This document shows, one piece after another, positions 52,564 through 61,585 of a stretch of 64,000 nucleotides of DNA. This DNA comes from Akkermansiaceae bacterium. GTDB taxonomy: Bacteria; Verrucomicrobiota; Verrucomicrobiia; Verrucomicrobiales; Akkermansiaceae. The first letter of the stretch is position 1, and every line of letters begins with the position of its first letter. A program made the translations under genes and the position numbers. Location of the stretch: positions 2,156,483 through 2,220,482 of the forward strand of contig CAJJBQ010000002.1 in assembly GCA_905182405.1 (NCBI GenBank), in the 5' to 3' direction. The notes below the pieces were generated by a model. That model saw only the letters and a list, made by a program, of their open reading frames with translations, had not been told where the DNA came from and searched no databases.

Positions 52564-55500
52564 TTACTGCCAGCTTGCTTCAACCCTGCCGGGCTTTACA
52601 TCCGCAAGTTTCAGCTTCTTGCCATCAGGCCACGTGATCTCCAAAGTTAACGCTCCTCGCTGCTCCAGACGATCAACACCAAAAAAGAGAAAGCTGCCCG
52701 ACTGTGAGAGATAGCTCCCACCTGCATAGACTTCAGCAGCTTGTGTCCGCCCATTGGTATCCATCAGTTTGATCCTGGATCCCACAGCCCTTAAATTCCC
52801 TTTCCGCCCCTTAAGACGCACAGCGACAAAGTCACCCTTTGTTGTATTGAGGAACGTGCTGACCGGCCCACTGTTCTCTGTAAACGCCAGATCGGGCACC
52901 CCATCACCATTAAATTCATTCACGGTGACTCCTTTCGTATCTCCCTGAATCATCACGCCTGTTTGATAGGGCTCGATCACTTCAAATCCTCCCTCGTCTT
53001 TCCAGCTCAGGATAGCAGCCCCAACACTTCCGGACATCCGACCGACTTCCCTCTGTGGCGAATGAAAATTTTGAGCAATAACGACGTCGGTCCGGGCATC
53101 ACCGTTTAAATCCGTCATCACTACTCCAAAGCCCGGTGCAAGTTGAGCCATCCGGGGAAGAGGCACCACTTTGAAGCGAATTTCACCCTCTTTACTCTCG
53201 TTGATGAAAGCGCAAGTCTGTAACTCACGGAGTTCCAGCAGTCCGCTCGTTCCCAAGCGTTTCGGGGTATATATTTCTGCCAAGCTGGAAATCGCAAATT
53301 GCTGATACGTCCCTAACTTCTCCTTCAAAGAAGGCATGGCATTGCTTGAACAACTTCTCCCACGCCGAGGCAAAAGCATCCCCTCGCCAAACTTCGCCTC
53401 CACAACCCGAAAATCCCCAGTTCCGTCCAAGTCGCCATAGTAAAGCAGTTCAGGCTTCTTCATCGAAGCCTTGTAGGTCGTATTGATTCCAAGGTTAGTA
53501 GCGACATAATCAATATCTCCGTCCCCATCCAAATCTCTTCCAGCGATTCCGTTCCATATCCCGGTCCTCTCAGAAAAATCGATCTCTTCCGTCACATCTT
53601 TGAGCTTACCCGAAACATTGGCAAACACACGGATCGGACCATATTCGTGGGTGACGATCAGGTCCATCCATCCGTCGCTGTCGATATCACTCCACAAGGC
53701 ACTCGTCGCGCGCTGGCACTCGGCCAACCCACCTGCTTGATCTGCTGATGCCAGGACGAATTTAGGCTCCCCGGGTTTACTTTCGTTGATATACAGACGG
53801 CTCCCGGGCGAGGTGGGCCATTTCCCCGGGACAACGCGTCCCCCAATAAAGAGATCCAAATCTCCATCGCGATCAACATCTGCCGCTGCCGCAACACTCG
53901 AGCTCATGGGATCACCCGGTAGGATATATGGAGAAGAAAATTTCCCCACCTCTCCCTCACCGAGATAAAGTCGGTCCGCATATCCCAAACTACCTGGTTC
54001 CTTCTCCACACTGCCACTTGTGACAACCAGATCCAGCCGACCGTCTCCATCAGCATCGAAGAACAAAGGAGCCATATCCTCGGATGCAGCATCTTTTGAA
54101 AACAATTCGCTTGGGGCCCAGTCGTAACGCTTCTCTGGAAGTTGCAGCGATAAGAATCCCGCAGTCCCTTCCGCTTGAGCTAGGAAGCAATCATCATCAC
54201 CATCACCATCGATGTCTGCCCATGCGATTCCAGGTCCCATTTGTGACTGGCGCCAGGGAAGAAGTGGTTGCTTCTCATAATCATCAAAGGGGAGCTCCCG
54301 GTGTATACTGTGACTAAGTAACCTCACCTTCATGAATTCAGGACGAGGCCGTTCGTTTTTGCGAACTTCAGGAGTGGCTCTCGATTCGGTGACGATATAT
54401 TGAAACCCCGATTCAAGGGGACCAAAGCGATCGACCCCACCCGAGGGCCATTCCACTTCCAACTTCTCGATCTTCGTTTCAGCCCCCAAACCAAATTGCA
54501 CTGCGGCTTCGTTGCATGAAACGAAGCCAGTCATTGGATTGACTGCCTTCACTTGCGTCTTTCCTCCTGCCGTCATCCGCACTACAGCTCCTACTCCCTG
54601 TAGATTACTCCTCGTTCCTTTGAGCTTCACCGAAATTCGTTGCTTCTCCGCGCTCGTCGTATTTTCGTAAATGCCGACTGGCAGATTGAGATGAGCCACC
54701 ACCAGATCAGGATCACCATCATTATCCAAATCCCCGATCGCCGCACTGTAACTCATCGTTGGAGCCTTGATGCCCCATTCCTCGGAAACATCATCGAATT
54801 TTAAATCTCCTCGATTTCGAAAAACCAAGTTGTCCTCTTCCCGGGTGTCACTTGATTTGAAAAAATCAAACTCAGTATTTCCGAACATGAATGACAATGG
54901 CATCGGACGATCCGAGTTGTTTGTTTTGCGGGCCATCCCATTGGCAAAGAAGACGTCTACAAGAGAATCGCAATCGTAGTCGGCGCACTTTACCGCCCAC
55001 GTCCAATCGCTGTTCGCCAATCCCGCCATGTAACCAGCCTCTATAAAACGACCGGTTCCGGTGTTAATCATACAGGTGTTCCTCATCACCTGCCTGGGAA
55101 TTGCGTTATCGAGAAACTCCTTGTGGATGCTCATATCACCCATCGTCGTCTTCGACTTGTAATGGCTCGTCATCCCCATATCGGCGATCACAAGATCAAA
55201 CCGTCCGTCTCCGTTCAGGTCCGCCGCATCCGAACCCATTGCATACCAACTGGTATAAGGCGCAGCCAGCTTGATGACATCAGTGAATGTTCCATTCCCG
55301 TTGTTCAAGTAGAGCTGATCCGGATTGTCAAAATCGTTACAGACATACAAGTCGGGATCACCATCGGCATCATGGTCATACCAGGTACACGAAAGCCCAA
55401 AAGTTCTGTCTTTTATTCCGGCCTTTTTGGAAACATCGATAAATTTATTTTCGCCCTGGGCGACCTGGCTTTGCAGCAAGATATTTGCGCGTCCCGCATT

Positions 55501-56226
55501 GTAGTAGACGTAATCTCTTGGACCGTGCTTCACTAAAGTATAATACTTTTCAAATCCAGGCTTCAATTTTGGAGTGGCCGTATTGCGCCCATCGATGGGT
55601 AATTCCTTAGGCCGCCCATCCGCACGTTTAAACTCGCTGGTCAGGACGAAAATATCGAGATCTCCATCGAGATCATAGTCAACAAAAGAAGGGTTTAAGC
55701 TCGCATCTGAAATATCAAGCCCCCACTCCTTGGCTTTTTCCTCAAAGCGGATCACTCCGCCAGGCTTGGTGATATTGATGTAAAGCCGATTTGGCACATC
55801 GTAGTTACAGACGTATATATCGAGATCCCCATCGTTGTCGATGTCGAGAACAGCCGCCCCACTTGACCATACATTAATCGAATCGGGATCCCATGCCACT
55901 TCTTCAAACTTCCATCGACTCGTCTGGCGGTAGATTTTGTTCTCCCGCGCCCCCGAGGTGAGCACAACATCCAGGAGGCCGTCGTTGTCGAGATCTCCCA
56001 AGGAAACTCCTCCTCCCGCAAATCCCGAAATATAAAGCCGCTTCAGTTCATGCTTCTCATCGATCGGGTTGAGGAAGTTAATTCCCGTTGAAGCCGGTCC
56101 TAACTCCCGAAACAAAGTTTCCCCACCACTCTCGGCAGGCTGCAGCTTGGTCTTCGTGATTCCGGCCTGCACCAAACCTGCAAACAGACAAATCAACGTG
56201 GCAAAGAGAAAAAGGATCGTCTTCAT
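52564..56226 (-). CDS. giant FG-GAP/ASPIC-UnbV protein (CRTAC1-type, duplicated)
   Basis: The 1220-residue exported protein (signal MKTILFLFATLICLFAGLVQ) contains two successive propeller-plus-cap units. FG-GAP blades begin with GFAGGGVSLGDLDNDGLLDVV, VLDIDNDGDLDIYVCNYD, DYDLDGDLDIFVL and DHDADGDPDLYVCNDF. The first ASPIC/UnbV domain, at about 560-650, has RSNLQGVGAVVRMTAGGKTQ and VEWPSGGVDRFGPL. A second set of blades (AWADIDGDGDDDCFLAQAEG, DVDRDGDLDLFIGGR, DLNGDARTDVVIAQ) is followed by a second ASPIC/UnbV at about 1125-1215 (GNLRAVGSRIKLMDTNGRTQ, TWPDGKKLKL). Homologues are common in PVC bacteria and resemble cartilage acidic protein; calcium-dependent binding is inferred. The architecture is likely shared with the truncated gene at the left edge. 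Confidence 0.9.
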   Translation of the reverse strand: MKTILFLFATLICLFAGLVQAGITKTKLQPAESGGETLFRELGPASTGINFLNPIDEKHELKRLYISGFAGGGVSLGDLDNDGLLDVVLTSGARENKIYRQTSRWKFEEVAWDPDSINVWSSGAAVLDIDNDGDLDIYVCNYDVPNRLYINITKPGGVIRFEEKAKEWGLDISDASLNPSFVDYDLDGDLDIFVLTSEFKRADGRPKELPIDGRNTATPKLKPGFEKYYTLVKHGPRDYVYYNAGRANILLQSQVAQGENKFIDVSKKAGIKDRTFGLSCTWYDHDADGDPDLYVCNDFDNPDQLYLNNGNGTFTDVIKLAAPYTSWYAMGSDAADLNGDGRFDLVIADMGMTSHYKSKTTMGDMSIHKEFLDNAIPRQVMRNTCMINTGTGRFIEAGYMAGLANSDWTWAVKCADYDCDSLVDVFFANGMARKTNNSDRPMPLSFMFGNTEFDFFKSSDTREEDNLVFRNRGDLKFDDVSEEWGIKAPTMSYSAAIGDLDNDGDPDLVVAHLNLPVGIYENTTSAEKQRISVKLKGTRSNLQGVGAVVRMTAGGKTQVKAVNPMTGFVSCNEAAVQFGLGAETKIEKLEVEWPSGGVDRFGPLESGFQYIVTESRATPEVRKNERPRPEFMKVRLLSHSIHRELPFDDYEKQPLLPWRQSQMGPGIAWADIDGDGDDDCFLAQAEGTAGFLSLQLPEKRYDWAPSELFSKDAASEDMAPLFFDADGDGRLDLVVTSGSVEKEPGSLGYADRLYLGEGEVGKFSSPYILPGDPMSSSVAAAADVDRDGDLDLFIGGRVVPGKWPTSPGSRLYINESKPGEPKFVLASADQAGGLAECQRATSALWSDIDSDGWMDLIVTHEYGPIRVFANVSGKLKDVTEEIDFSERTGIWNGIAGRDLDGDGDIDYVATNLGINTTYKASMKKPELLYYGDLDGTGDFRVVEAKFGEGMLLPRRGRSCSSNAMPSLKEKLGTYQQFAISSLAEIYTPKRLGTSGLLELRELQTCAFINESKEGEIRFKVVPLPRMAQLAPGFGVVMTDLNGDARTDVVIAQNFHSPQREVGRMSGSVGAAILSWKDEGGFEVIEPYQTGVMIQGDTKGVTVNEFNGDGVPDLAFTENSGPVSTFLNTTKGDFVAVRLKGRKGNLRAVGSRIKLMDTNGRTQAAEVYAGGSYLSQSGSFLFFGVDRLEQRGALTLEITWPDGKKLKLADVKPGRVEASWQ

Positions 56227-56309
56227 TGAAGACGAATAGAAACTGAATTGGGGTAATCTGCTATCGAAAAATTCCTAAAATTACACTTTGATAAAAATTA
56301 CTGCCCTAG

Positions 56310-56558
56310 AATCTCGGTCCATTTTCTTCCCACCAGGAACCGTTCATCGCTCAAACGAGCACAAACACGAACACGAACACGAACACCAACAATCTGCCCA
56401 ATCAAATGTTCCTCGGTCAACCACAACGAGAGAACCAGCATAAGAAGGCCACCTTCTACCAAGCCGCCATCCTCCCCGCCTTCATGTTCCTCTGCGATCT
56501 GGTAATCTTCTTCTACTTCAGGGCCCGCGGTGGAGACAAACCGGTCGAGCTAGATTAA
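56310..56558 (+). pseudogene. MFS transporter C-terminal relic
   Basis: The frame ending at TAA 56556 reads KKATFYQAAILPAFMFLCDL and then FFYFRARGGDKPVELD. That is a final transmembrane helix and cytoplasmic tail as in PVC sugar MFS carriers. An ATG at 56406 gives only 50 codons, and upstream the frame degenerates into a hexamer repeat coding Asn-Thr. No other part of a transporter is present, so this is a 3' fragment left by deletion. The opposite assignment, a real small membrane protein, is possible but less likely. Confidence 0.45.
56364..56387. repeat. AACACG hexamer tandem repeat
   Basis: Four copies of AACACG (last one AACACC) stand in tandem. In the relic frame they code Asn-Thr pairs. 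Slippage at this repeat may have helped the gene's decay. Confidence 0.8.
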
Positions 56559-56833
56559 TATTGGCGTGGAGGGGAGGCTTGACCAGATTGACCAAGGCTC
56601 CGATCTCGGAGTCCCGCGCCGCGCTCGTATACGAGCTCCGGTGCTGCCAAGAGATGTTTTGCTTGGAAGGGAAGACGAGGATATCACCGGGACGGATCTA
56701 CGCTGGCTCTCCGGAGCACGATCTCCTTGAGATCGATGAGTTCAGTTTTGATGGGAAAATGGACCTGCAATTCCAGGCCCTGTTCGGTCAGATGGGTGTT
56801 TTCGATACTGAAACTCACTCCTTCGACAAAAGA
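56559..56833. other. unassigned region after the SGNH-dehydrogenase gene
   Basis: No gene is supported. On the minus strand, directly in frame after the stop at 56834, 49 codons read SFVEGVSFSIENTHLTEQGL and on to a TGA. This is protein-like but has no start and no family match I recognise. Confidence 0.4.
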
Positions 56834-59800
56834 CTAATCGTGGGGATGCTCATTCAAGAGATTTTCCGGAAGATAGAAGCCCTCGCGAGCTGCGGTGGCT
56901 TTGCGGACCTCTTTCACTTTTCCAGGTGTCACCATGGGCGCGTGGTTGCCAAAGGTGTTTCGAACGTAGGTTAGGACAGCCGCGACTTCTTCATCCGACA
57001 ATCCTTTAAACGAGGTCATGGGCACTTGGCCGGGATACTTTTTCCCTTTGATTTCAATGGGTCCCATCAATCCGTGGAGGGTGAGTTTAATCAGGCGCTC
57101 ATCGCTCCCATTCACCCACTTCGTTTCGGAGAGGGGTGGGAACATCGCGGCCGGGAGTCCTTCACCATCGGGCTGGTGGCAGGTGGTGCAGTGCCCTTCC
57201 CTCCCATAAACCTCGGCGCCTTTCACGTAAAGGCGCTTCGCTTCGCCCTTGAGTGGCTTGGTCGGCTTGCGCATTTTCTCTTTCGCTTCCTCCTTCATCG
57301 CCAGTCCCTTGAGTTGGGAAAGTGCCGTTTCATAGACGGGCTTGAGAAGACGGTCCTGCGGCAACTTTCCCGCTGCTTCCACGATGAGCAGACCAACTGA
57401 AGGCTCAAGCCAAGACGCAGCGGTGATCGCTTCAAGTCGCACCCGACCTTCGGGATCATTCGCCGCTTTCATCAAGAGGTCTGCTTGCTCAGCAATTTGA
57501 TGCCCTGAATAGCGCAGGACATTGACGGCGGCCGCACGCACGCGGTGGTTTTTGGAAACGAGGAGTTCCTTGAGCAAATCCGTATCCACCTGATTGAGGC
57601 CCCAGCCAACCCACAAGGCTTCGAGACGATGATGGTCCACCCGAGGATCAGAGGCATCGAGTCCTTTGAGCCAAGTTTTAAGTGCGACAAACACTTCGCC
57701 TACCGGACGACCACGGAGCTCGCGACGCACGCGATAGCGAACCCGATCCTCGGGCAGCTTGAGGTGATCAAGCAGTTCACTCAATTCCGCACCCTTGACT
57801 GAAACAGGCTTCAGAAGAGGACGGGAAGGATAAGTAATGCGATAGACGCGACCATGTTTGTGGTCGCGATAAGGATCGCGCGCGCTGTGCTGCATGTGGC
57901 CCACGAGGACATTGTGCCAGTCGAGAAGATAGAGTGAGCCATCAGGGGCGAACTCGAGATCGACGGGGCGAAAGTTACCATCGGTCGACGTCAAGAGGTT
58001 CTGTCGGTGCTTACTGGAATATCCGGTGCCGCTGTCTTCGAGGGTGTGCTGCTTGATTCCAAGATACCCGATGGTGTTATTAAAAAGGAGATCTCCCTGC
58101 ACCTCATCCGGGAAATGACGGCTGGCAACAAACTCCAAACCGGACGTCGGTCGCACGCGATGTGCTTTTTCAATTAAACTCTCCCACAGGGGAGAAAAAT
58201 CACCGTAGCGGACCTTGTTTGTGCCGGGCCGCATCCAACGCATGTTGGGGTCGGAAGTATCGAGGAAGAAGGGCTGCCCCCATTGATCGAAGGCGGTGCC
58301 CCAAGGATTAGGAATCGAGATCCGGGCAGTCCGCTCCAGATGCCGACGATTCGGTTGGTAGCGGAAAAAGCCACCATTGGAACTGCGCTCAGGGCCGTAG
58401 GCAGTTTCGACATTACTATGAAGGAAGGTCCCCTCGCCCATGAAGATCGCACCTGAAGGATCGGCGCAGAAGGCACTGATGACATGGTGAGTATCGTGAT
58501 CATCGAAGCCGCTCAGGATCACCTCGCGCTCGTCCACCTTGTCGTCGCCGTTGGTGTCCTTGAATAAGATGAGGTGGTTTCCTTGCGCGACATAAACACC
58601 ATCGTGAGCCAGTTCGAAACCAGTGGGAAGGTGAAGGTCGTCGACAAAAACAGTCTCCTTATCTGCTTTTCCATCGCCATCAGTGTCTTCCAAAATGAGA
58701 AGCTTATCGGAAGGCATGCCATTGCCCGGCTTGTAGTGCGGATAGGTCGGCATGGTCGCCACCCAAAGTCGCCCTTGATTATCGAAGGACATCTGCACGG
58801 GATTGGCGAGGTTTTCGAACTCCTTTTCGGAAGCAAACAAGTCAATACGGTAACCTTCGGCAACCTTCATCGTGGCCAGCGCTTCTTCGCCGTAGTGGTA
58901 TTTCAAGGTCCCGTTTTTATTGCTGGGACGATAATTACTTTTCACCTCCGCGAGCGGAGAGGTCTTGGCATCGGCCGCGGCCAGATCGTAGGATTTACCA
59001 GACAAGGTCGCATGGATGGCTGCGTCGCGGTTCGCCGTCATTTCGGCAAGCTTTTGCAGTTCGCTGGGATAATTGACCGGACCATAGGGCCTCATCCGAC
59101 GGCCATAAACATGCACGCCGTTGGGAATCTTGTAGTACTTGTGCCACATCCAATCCTTCTCCTGCACAGCTGCGAGAACCCTTTTGGAGTCACCCGATGC
59201 GCGAGACTTTCCGAACAAGGCCGTCGCCAACACCGGAGCCAGTTTGCGATACCCGCTATCAGCGAGTAATGCCCCGTCTTGTGTCAGCGGCTCGGAGGTT
59301 TCGGCATACCATTTTAAAGTGCCTTGGAATAAATCGACAAAAGGCACTCTCTCTTCGACCGTCACCTTTTTCATGGCGGCGGTGTAAAGGGCAAGATTGG
59401 CATTTTGCTTCAAGCCATCCGGTGTGCCATGACTCGCGGAGAGGTTTTCAAACGCGATGGGGGAAACCAACGCGAGACGCGGCGCAGAGCTGCCGTTGTA
59501 TTTTTGCGAACGGGTGTGACGGATGAAATCCCGCAACTCGCCTTCAAACGATTCGATCCCATCCAGTCCATTGAAGGATTCGTTGAAACCAAAGAAACCC
59601 ACAATCACATCCGCCTTTAGCTTGCTGAGCCATTGATCAGGAGTTTCAAAGATTCCGTTTCCGGTGTTTCCGGAACCCCAGCGATCTTTCACTTTAGAAA
59701 GTACCGGACGATACTTTTCCGCACCGGGAAAGGCCCATGGGGAAGGGCGCGCGGAGTGGGGACGATAACCGGGGGTATTCCCTTCGTCGCACATATTGCG

Positions 59801-60001
59801 GATGATCAGCTCCTTCCCGGCATGTCTCCGCTGCACTTCGGTTTCAAAGTAACCAAACTGCATCATGCGCGAGCCCAGTCCGTTGCCGATGAGGACGACA
59901 CGGTTGCCTTCTTCAAGCGGCAGGACTTCCGCCCCGACCGGAGATGCCACGAGGAAACCCACGACGAGAAATTTTGAGAAGGTAATCAGTCGATCGATCA
60001 T
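56834..60001 (-). CDS. SGNH hydrolase - PVC-type dehydrogenase - HEAT - cytochrome c protein (second copy)
   Basis: The ATG at 60001 opens a signal peptide (MIDRLITFSKFLVVGFLVAS), giving 1055 residues; the frame runs 22 codons further up. The order equals the paralogue at 2133: SGNH-like domain (VLIGNGLGSRMMQFGYFETE, RNMCDEGNTPGYRPH, FFGFNESFNG), propeller dehydrogenase (AEGYRIDLFASEKEF, LLILEDTDGDGKADKETVF, GFDDHDTHHVISAFCADPSG), HEAT helices, and a cytochrome c end with CTTCHQPDGEGLP near residue 936. It lacks the Lys/Glu-rich linker after the signal that the other copy has. The linker between domains (SNYRPSNKNGT) is almost identical in both, which supports duplication of an already assembled gene. 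Function is not established. Confidence 0.92.
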   Translation of the reverse strand: MIDRLITFSKFLVVGFLVASPVGAEVLPLEEGNRVVLIGNGLGSRMMQFGYFETEVQRRHAGKELIIRNMCDEGNTPGYRPHSARPSPWAFPGAEKYRPVLSKVKDRWGSGNTGNGIFETPDQWLSKLKADVIVGFFGFNESFNGLDGIESFEGELRDFIRHTRSQKYNGSSAPRLALVSPIAFENLSASHGTPDGLKQNANLALYTAAMKKVTVEERVPFVDLFQGTLKWYAETSEPLTQDGALLADSGYRKLAPVLATALFGKSRASGDSKRVLAAVQEKDWMWHKYYKIPNGVHVYGRRMRPYGPVNYPSELQKLAEMTANRDAAIHATLSGKSYDLAAADAKTSPLAEVKSNYRPSNKNGTLKYHYGEEALATMKVAEGYRIDLFASEKEFENLANPVQMSFDNQGRLWVATMPTYPHYKPGNGMPSDKLLILEDTDGDGKADKETVFVDDLHLPTGFELAHDGVYVAQGNHLILFKDTNGDDKVDEREVILSGFDDHDTHHVISAFCADPSGAIFMGEGTFLHSNVETAYGPERSSNGGFFRYQPNRRHLERTARISIPNPWGTAFDQWGQPFFLDTSDPNMRWMRPGTNKVRYGDFSPLWESLIEKAHRVRPTSGLEFVASRHFPDEVQGDLLFNNTIGYLGIKQHTLEDSGTGYSSKHRQNLLTSTDGNFRPVDLEFAPDGSLYLLDWHNVLVGHMQHSARDPYRDHKHGRVYRITYPSRPLLKPVSVKGAELSELLDHLKLPEDRVRYRVRRELRGRPVGEVFVALKTWLKGLDASDPRVDHHRLEALWVGWGLNQVDTDLLKELLVSKNHRVRAAAVNVLRYSGHQIAEQADLLMKAANDPEGRVRLEAITAASWLEPSVGLLIVEAAGKLPQDRLLKPVYETALSQLKGLAMKEEAKEKMRKPTKPLKGEAKRLYVKGAEVYGREGHCTTCHQPDGEGLPAAMFPPLSETKWVNGSDERLIKLTLHGLMGPIEIKGKKYPGQVPMTSFKGLSDEEVAAVLTYVRNTFGNHAPMVTPGKVKEVRKATAAREGFYLPENLLNEHPHD

Positions 60002-60248
60002 GAGGCTTTGGTATGTACTTTTCAAGACGCGGAATCCAAGCCCATCTCTTCCCACTTCCTCAGACACTCTAGAATAGGTCGTTTTTTGAGGACCTGGGAA
60101 TAGATCGATTTATCAAGGAGCCAGCTCATTAATCTTCAAGAGGTTAATGTTCGCCTGAGCTAGTCTGATCCTCCCAAACGTCCGGGAAATCCGGTGCATC
60201 GGACTCCTATTTCCCAGCATTCAACTGTTGTAGGGCTGTCAAGATCCC
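60002..60248. other. intergenic region upstream of the SGNH-dehydrogenase gene
   Basis: About 250 nt with no coding signal beyond short shadows. The promoter of the gene at 60001 should lie here. Confidence 0.5.
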
Positions 60249-60404
60249 CTATCGGTCGCCTTTTTCTGGAGAAACAGGGGAAATGACGACGAGTGGTTTC
60301 CCACGACGAGAGATCGTAATTGACGGAACAGAAGCGACCACTTGGTCGCAGACAGCCGGTAGATACGTCTTTGCCCCGAAAACTCCAATAATCTTTATAA
60401 ACAC
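60249..60404 (-). pseudogene. Phd/YefM-type antitoxin remnant
   Basis: A GTG at 60404 starts a short peptide with GVFGAKTYLPAVCDQVV and ITISRRGKPLVVISPV. This is the core pattern of Phd/YefM antitoxins (typically 'GVFEAKTHLS...ITRRGKPVA'). Only about 51 residues exist, against 75-90 in intact members, and the toxin-binding C-terminus is absent. No partner toxin follows. The frame extends upstream to a TTG at 60434 that overlaps the sufD stop. The match is to short family motifs; the pattern is specific enough that I consider it likely, but as a decayed orphan. Confidence 0.6.
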
Positions 60405-60426
60405 CAACCAAGGTATTTTTCTCAAC

Positions 60427-61569
60427 TTACTCAACCGCCCGGAACTTCCGCTCGATCACTTCGATCGCAAGCGCTTCAAGGGTTCCGTCTTCCAGCTTTT
60501 CAACCGCTTCCGCAGAGAATCCCTGCGCCACGAGACCCCGAGCCATCTTGGGCTGAATGCCGCGAGCCATGAGGTAGAAAATTTCTTCATCACTCACGCG
60601 CGCACTGGTCGAACCGTGCGAGCACTTCACGTCGTCCGCATTGATCTCGAGACCAGGCATGGAGTGCGCTTCGCAGTCATCGGACATCATAAGATTGCGA
60701 CAAGTCTGGTAGGCATCCGTTCCGTGGGCTCCTTCATCAACGAAGATGAGACCTGAAAAAATCGTCTTCCCTTTTCCAAAGAGCGTGTTCTTGAAAAGAA
60801 GATCAGAGTAGGTATCGCGCGCTCCGTGGTGCTGGAAGGTGCGCTGGTCGAACTCCTGACCCGTGTCAGGAAGAGAGACCGAGAGGATGTGGGATTGGCT
60901 ATCGGATCCATCAAGCGTAGAGTAGGTTTCTTCACGAAGCCACTTCGAGCCCGTGTGAATGACCGCTTGCTTGGCACTCGCGCCAGTCTGGAGACAAGAA
61001 TCAGCGATACGAATGAACTTACTGGCGCGATTAAGCTCCTGAGTGACGAGATATTTGACCTCGGCCTTTTCGCCGACATTCACATCAACAGCCGTGAGAA
61101 CGACAGCAGCAGCGTCATCAGTCGAGATGAAACGTTGGATCACTCGAAGGTTCGCGCCGGCCTCGGCATTGATGACAAGGCTGGGGAGAAGGAGACCTTC
61201 ACCAGTAACGAGATGAATGATTTCGATGATTTCTTTACCAGAAGCGGTGATGGAAATGCCATGATCTGACTGAGCCGAGTGAAGCGCAGCAAGTTTTGGA
61301 GAACCAAGACGAGACCCAGGTCCAAAGGACTCGCTGAGAAGGGTCACGGAATCATGAGAACCAGAGACATGCTCGGCATTCTGAAACACGAAGCGGGTCG
61401 CGCCTTCGATCTCAGCAGGGAGATCTGCAGCAGTGCCATATCCGATGGGTTCGACCCCGGAAAGATTTGCTTCTTTCCAGGCACCAAAGCGCCAGTTTTC
61501 CACCGTGCGAACGGGCCATTTGAGAGCCTCGAATTTCTCGAGTGCAGGAGATGTGAGAGTTGCGGACAT
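60427..61569 (-). CDS. sufD: Fe-S cluster assembly protein SufD
   Basis: The 380-residue protein is the SufD partner of the SufBCD scaffold. Characteristic segments are WPVRTVENWRFGAWKEAN near the N-terminus, the beta-helix with QTGASAKQAVIHTGSKWL, and the C-terminal block TFQHHGARDTYSDLLFKNTL, GAHGTDAYQTCRNLMMSDD, MPGLEINADDVKCSHGSTSA and DEEIFYLMARGI. The conserved Cys and His in the latter form the cluster-building interface with SufB. It starts 16 nt after the sufB stop in the same direction. It ends the suf operon visible here; sufS and sufE are not in the window. Confidence 0.94.
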   Translation of the reverse strand: MSATLTSPALEKFEALKWPVRTVENWRFGAWKEANLSGVEPIGYGTAADLPAEIEGATRFVFQNAEHVSGSHDSVTLLSESFGPGSRLGSPKLAALHSAQSDHGISITASGKEIIEIIHLVTGEGLLLPSLVINAEAGANLRVIQRFISTDDAAAVVLTAVDVNVGEKAEVKYLVTQELNRASKFIRIADSCLQTGASAKQAVIHTGSKWLREETYSTLDGSDSQSHILSVSLPDTGQEFDQRTFQHHGARDTYSDLLFKNTLFGKGKTIFSGLIFVDEGAHGTDAYQTCRNLMMSDDCEAHSMPGLEINADDVKCSHGSTSARVSDEEIFYLMARGIQPKMARGLVAQGFSAEAVEKLEDGTLEALAIEVIERKFRAVE

Positions 61570-61585
61570 CTTTTAAAACTAGAAA

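Noticed and set aside
56364..56387. Hexamer repeat considered as a CRISPR or recombination array
   Set aside because: The units are contiguous 6-mers without spacers.
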